From: Thermodesulfovibrionales bacterium
Lineage (GTDB): Bacteria; Nitrospirota; Thermodesulfovibrionia; Thermodesulfovibrionales; UBA1546
Length of the DNA: 5,987 bases
Assembly (NCBI GenBank): GCA_919901705.1
Contig: CAKKPR010000066.1
Coordinates: 1 to 5,987, forward strand
Direction: 5' to 3'
Shown: positions 5,002 through 5,987 of the stretch, one piece after another
How positions within the stretch are numbered: the first letter of the stretch is position 1
Layout of the letters: each line of letters begins with the position of its first letter
Notes under the pieces: model-generated
The model's input: only the letters and a program-made list of their open reading frames with translations
Database searches by the model: none
Told to the model about the DNA's origin: nothing
Made by a program: the position numbers and the translations under genes

Positions 5002-5987
5002 ATGAAAAAGTTGGTTAGTGTTTTAATCCTGCTGTTTATGCTGGCAGTTACAATGACTGTGTTCGGAGAAGAATCCAGGACAGAGGCTCCTGTTGCGCCA
5101 GTGGCTGTCGAGGCGCAGCCTGCTCCTGCAGTGGCAGCTCCAGCGCCAAAGGTTGATACAGGCGATACAGCATGGGTCCTGATTTCTACGGCCCTTGTTA
5201 TGCTGATGACACCGGGCTTGGCGCTGTTTTACGGAGGTATGGTCAGGAGAAAGAATGTGCTCGGCACTATAATGCAGAGCTTCATAGCACTAGGGGTTAT
5301 AACCATATTGTGGGTGTTGTATGGTTACAGCCTCTCATTCGGACCTGATAAGTGGCATATAATTGGAGGGCTTGAATGGGTCGGTTTACGAGGTGTGGGG
5401 CTTGAACCTAATCCTGATTATGCGGCTACTGTTCCCCATCAGGCATTCATGATATTCCAGATGATGTTTGCCGTGATTACGCCTGCGCTGATAACAGGCG
5501 CATTTGCAGAGAGATTCAAGTTCAAGGCATATCTGGTATTTCTTGTTCTCTGGGCAACACTGGTCTATTTCCCCCTGGCACACTGGGTATGGGGCGTTGG
5601 CGGATGGATACGGAATCTCGGCGCGCTTGATTTTGCAGGAGGCCTGGTTGTGCATATAAGTTCGGGTGTATCTGCATTGGCTGCTGCAATTATTGTCGGC
5701 AAAAGAAAGGGGCACAACATAGAGCCAATGGCTCCGCATAACCTTACAATGACATTGATGGGCGCTGCGCTTTTATGGTTTGGGTGGTTCGGTTTTAATG
5801 GCGGAAGCGCTGTTGCATCAGGTTCATTGGCAACATCAGCCTTTGTAGTAACTCATCTTGCAACTGCGGCAGCTGCGCTCTCATGGATGATAGCTGAATG
5901 GATTTACAGGGGAAAGGCTACGGTGCTTGGCGCAGCTTCAGGCGCTGTTGCAGGCCTTGTTGCAATAACCCCTGCGTCAGGTTTTGT
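5002..5987 (+). CDS. amtB: Ammonium transporter AmtB, N-terminal 328 residues (3' end outside window)
   Basis: AmtB is the trimeric inner-membrane channel for ammonium uptake, usually controlled by GlnK. The frame is open from ATG 5002 to the window edge, with AGGAGG at 4988-4993. A signal peptide (residues 1-22) is followed by an Ala/Pro/Val-rich periplasmic segment (about 23-52) and then the membrane helices. Residues aligning by eye to E. coli AmtB are the phenylalanine gate F156 and F265 (F107, F215), W197 (W148), D210 (D160), the first pore histidine H218 (H168) and S269 (S219) in GWFGFNGGSA. The second twin histidine lies beyond the window. Family signatures include TPGLALFYGGMVRRKN (70-85), GAFAERFKF, GALDFAGG and PHNLTM. 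The 30-residue Ala/Pro linker before the first helix is longer than in E. coli. A glnK gene often follows amtB but cannot be seen here. Confidence 0.96.
   Translation, partial: MKKLVSVLILLFMLAVTMTVFGEESRTEAPVAPVAVEAQPAPAVAAPAPKVDTGDTAWVLISTALVMLMTPGLALFYGGMVRRKNVLGTIMQSFIALGVITILWVLYGYSLSFGPDKWHIIGGLEWVGLRGVGLEPNPDYAATVPHQAFMIFQMMFAVITPALITGAFAERFKFKAYLVFLVLWATLVYFPLAHWVWGVGGWIRNLGALDFAGGLVVHISSGVSALAAAIIVGKRKGHNIEPMAPHNLTMTLMGAALLWFGWFGFNGGSAVASGSLATSAFVVTHLATAAAALSWMIAEWIYRGKATVLGAASGAVAGLVAITPASGF

Noticed and set aside
5386..5739. Minus-strand 117-codon Cys-rich ORF
   Set aside because: It lies wholly inside amtB, whose plus-strand frame carries the conserved pore residues; the Cys richness arises from complementing Ala and Gly codons.

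Overview
The window reads as a chromosomal segment of a Gram-negative bacterium that assimilates, and possibly fixes, nitrogen. Evidence for this is an outer-membrane beta-barrel protein, SecG, a NifA-type sigma-54 activator, an ammonium transporter and two sigma-54 promoters. Base composition looks mid-40s % GC by eye. The gene content and the style of the NifA and porin proteins would suit Nitrospirota or a deltaproteobacterial-type lineage. That placement is inference; no rRNA or other marker is present.

Left part (1-836): the 3' end of tpiA (triosephosphate isomerase) is followed by an 80-bp spacer rich in direct and inverted repeats, then secG. Directly downstream, overlapping the secG stop as TAATG, is a tiny membrane-protein ORF. 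It reaches an in-frame UGA after 29 codons, followed by a compact hairpin with GGGU in its loop at about the distance expected for a bacterial SECIS element. Reading through gives a 44-residue protein with one membrane helix, a Sec (U30) and a C-terminal Cys. I consider this the best candidate for something undescribed here.

Middle (802-3420): a full-length NifA-like regulator (GAF, AAA+ sigma-54 interaction domain, Fis-type HTH) starts from a promoter whose predicted transcription start falls on the A of its ATG, so its mRNA may be leaderless. Convergent to it is a gene that I recognise as DUF6933-like. Divergent from that is a small single-domain GIY-YIG nuclease-like gene. These two look like an accessory pair inserted between the regulator and its likely targets.

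Right part (3420-5987): a 324-bp non-coding stretch ends in a strong -24/-12 promoter for a BBP2-type porin. A second promoter with the same 17-bp sequence precedes amtB, which runs off the window end. The regulator and two sigma-54-dependent envelope genes form a plausible nitrogen-limitation unit: the porin for outer-membrane passage and AmtB for inner-membrane ammonium uptake. No canonical NifA (TGT-N10-ACA) or NtrC site was seen at either promoter, so the activator is inferred from proximity only.
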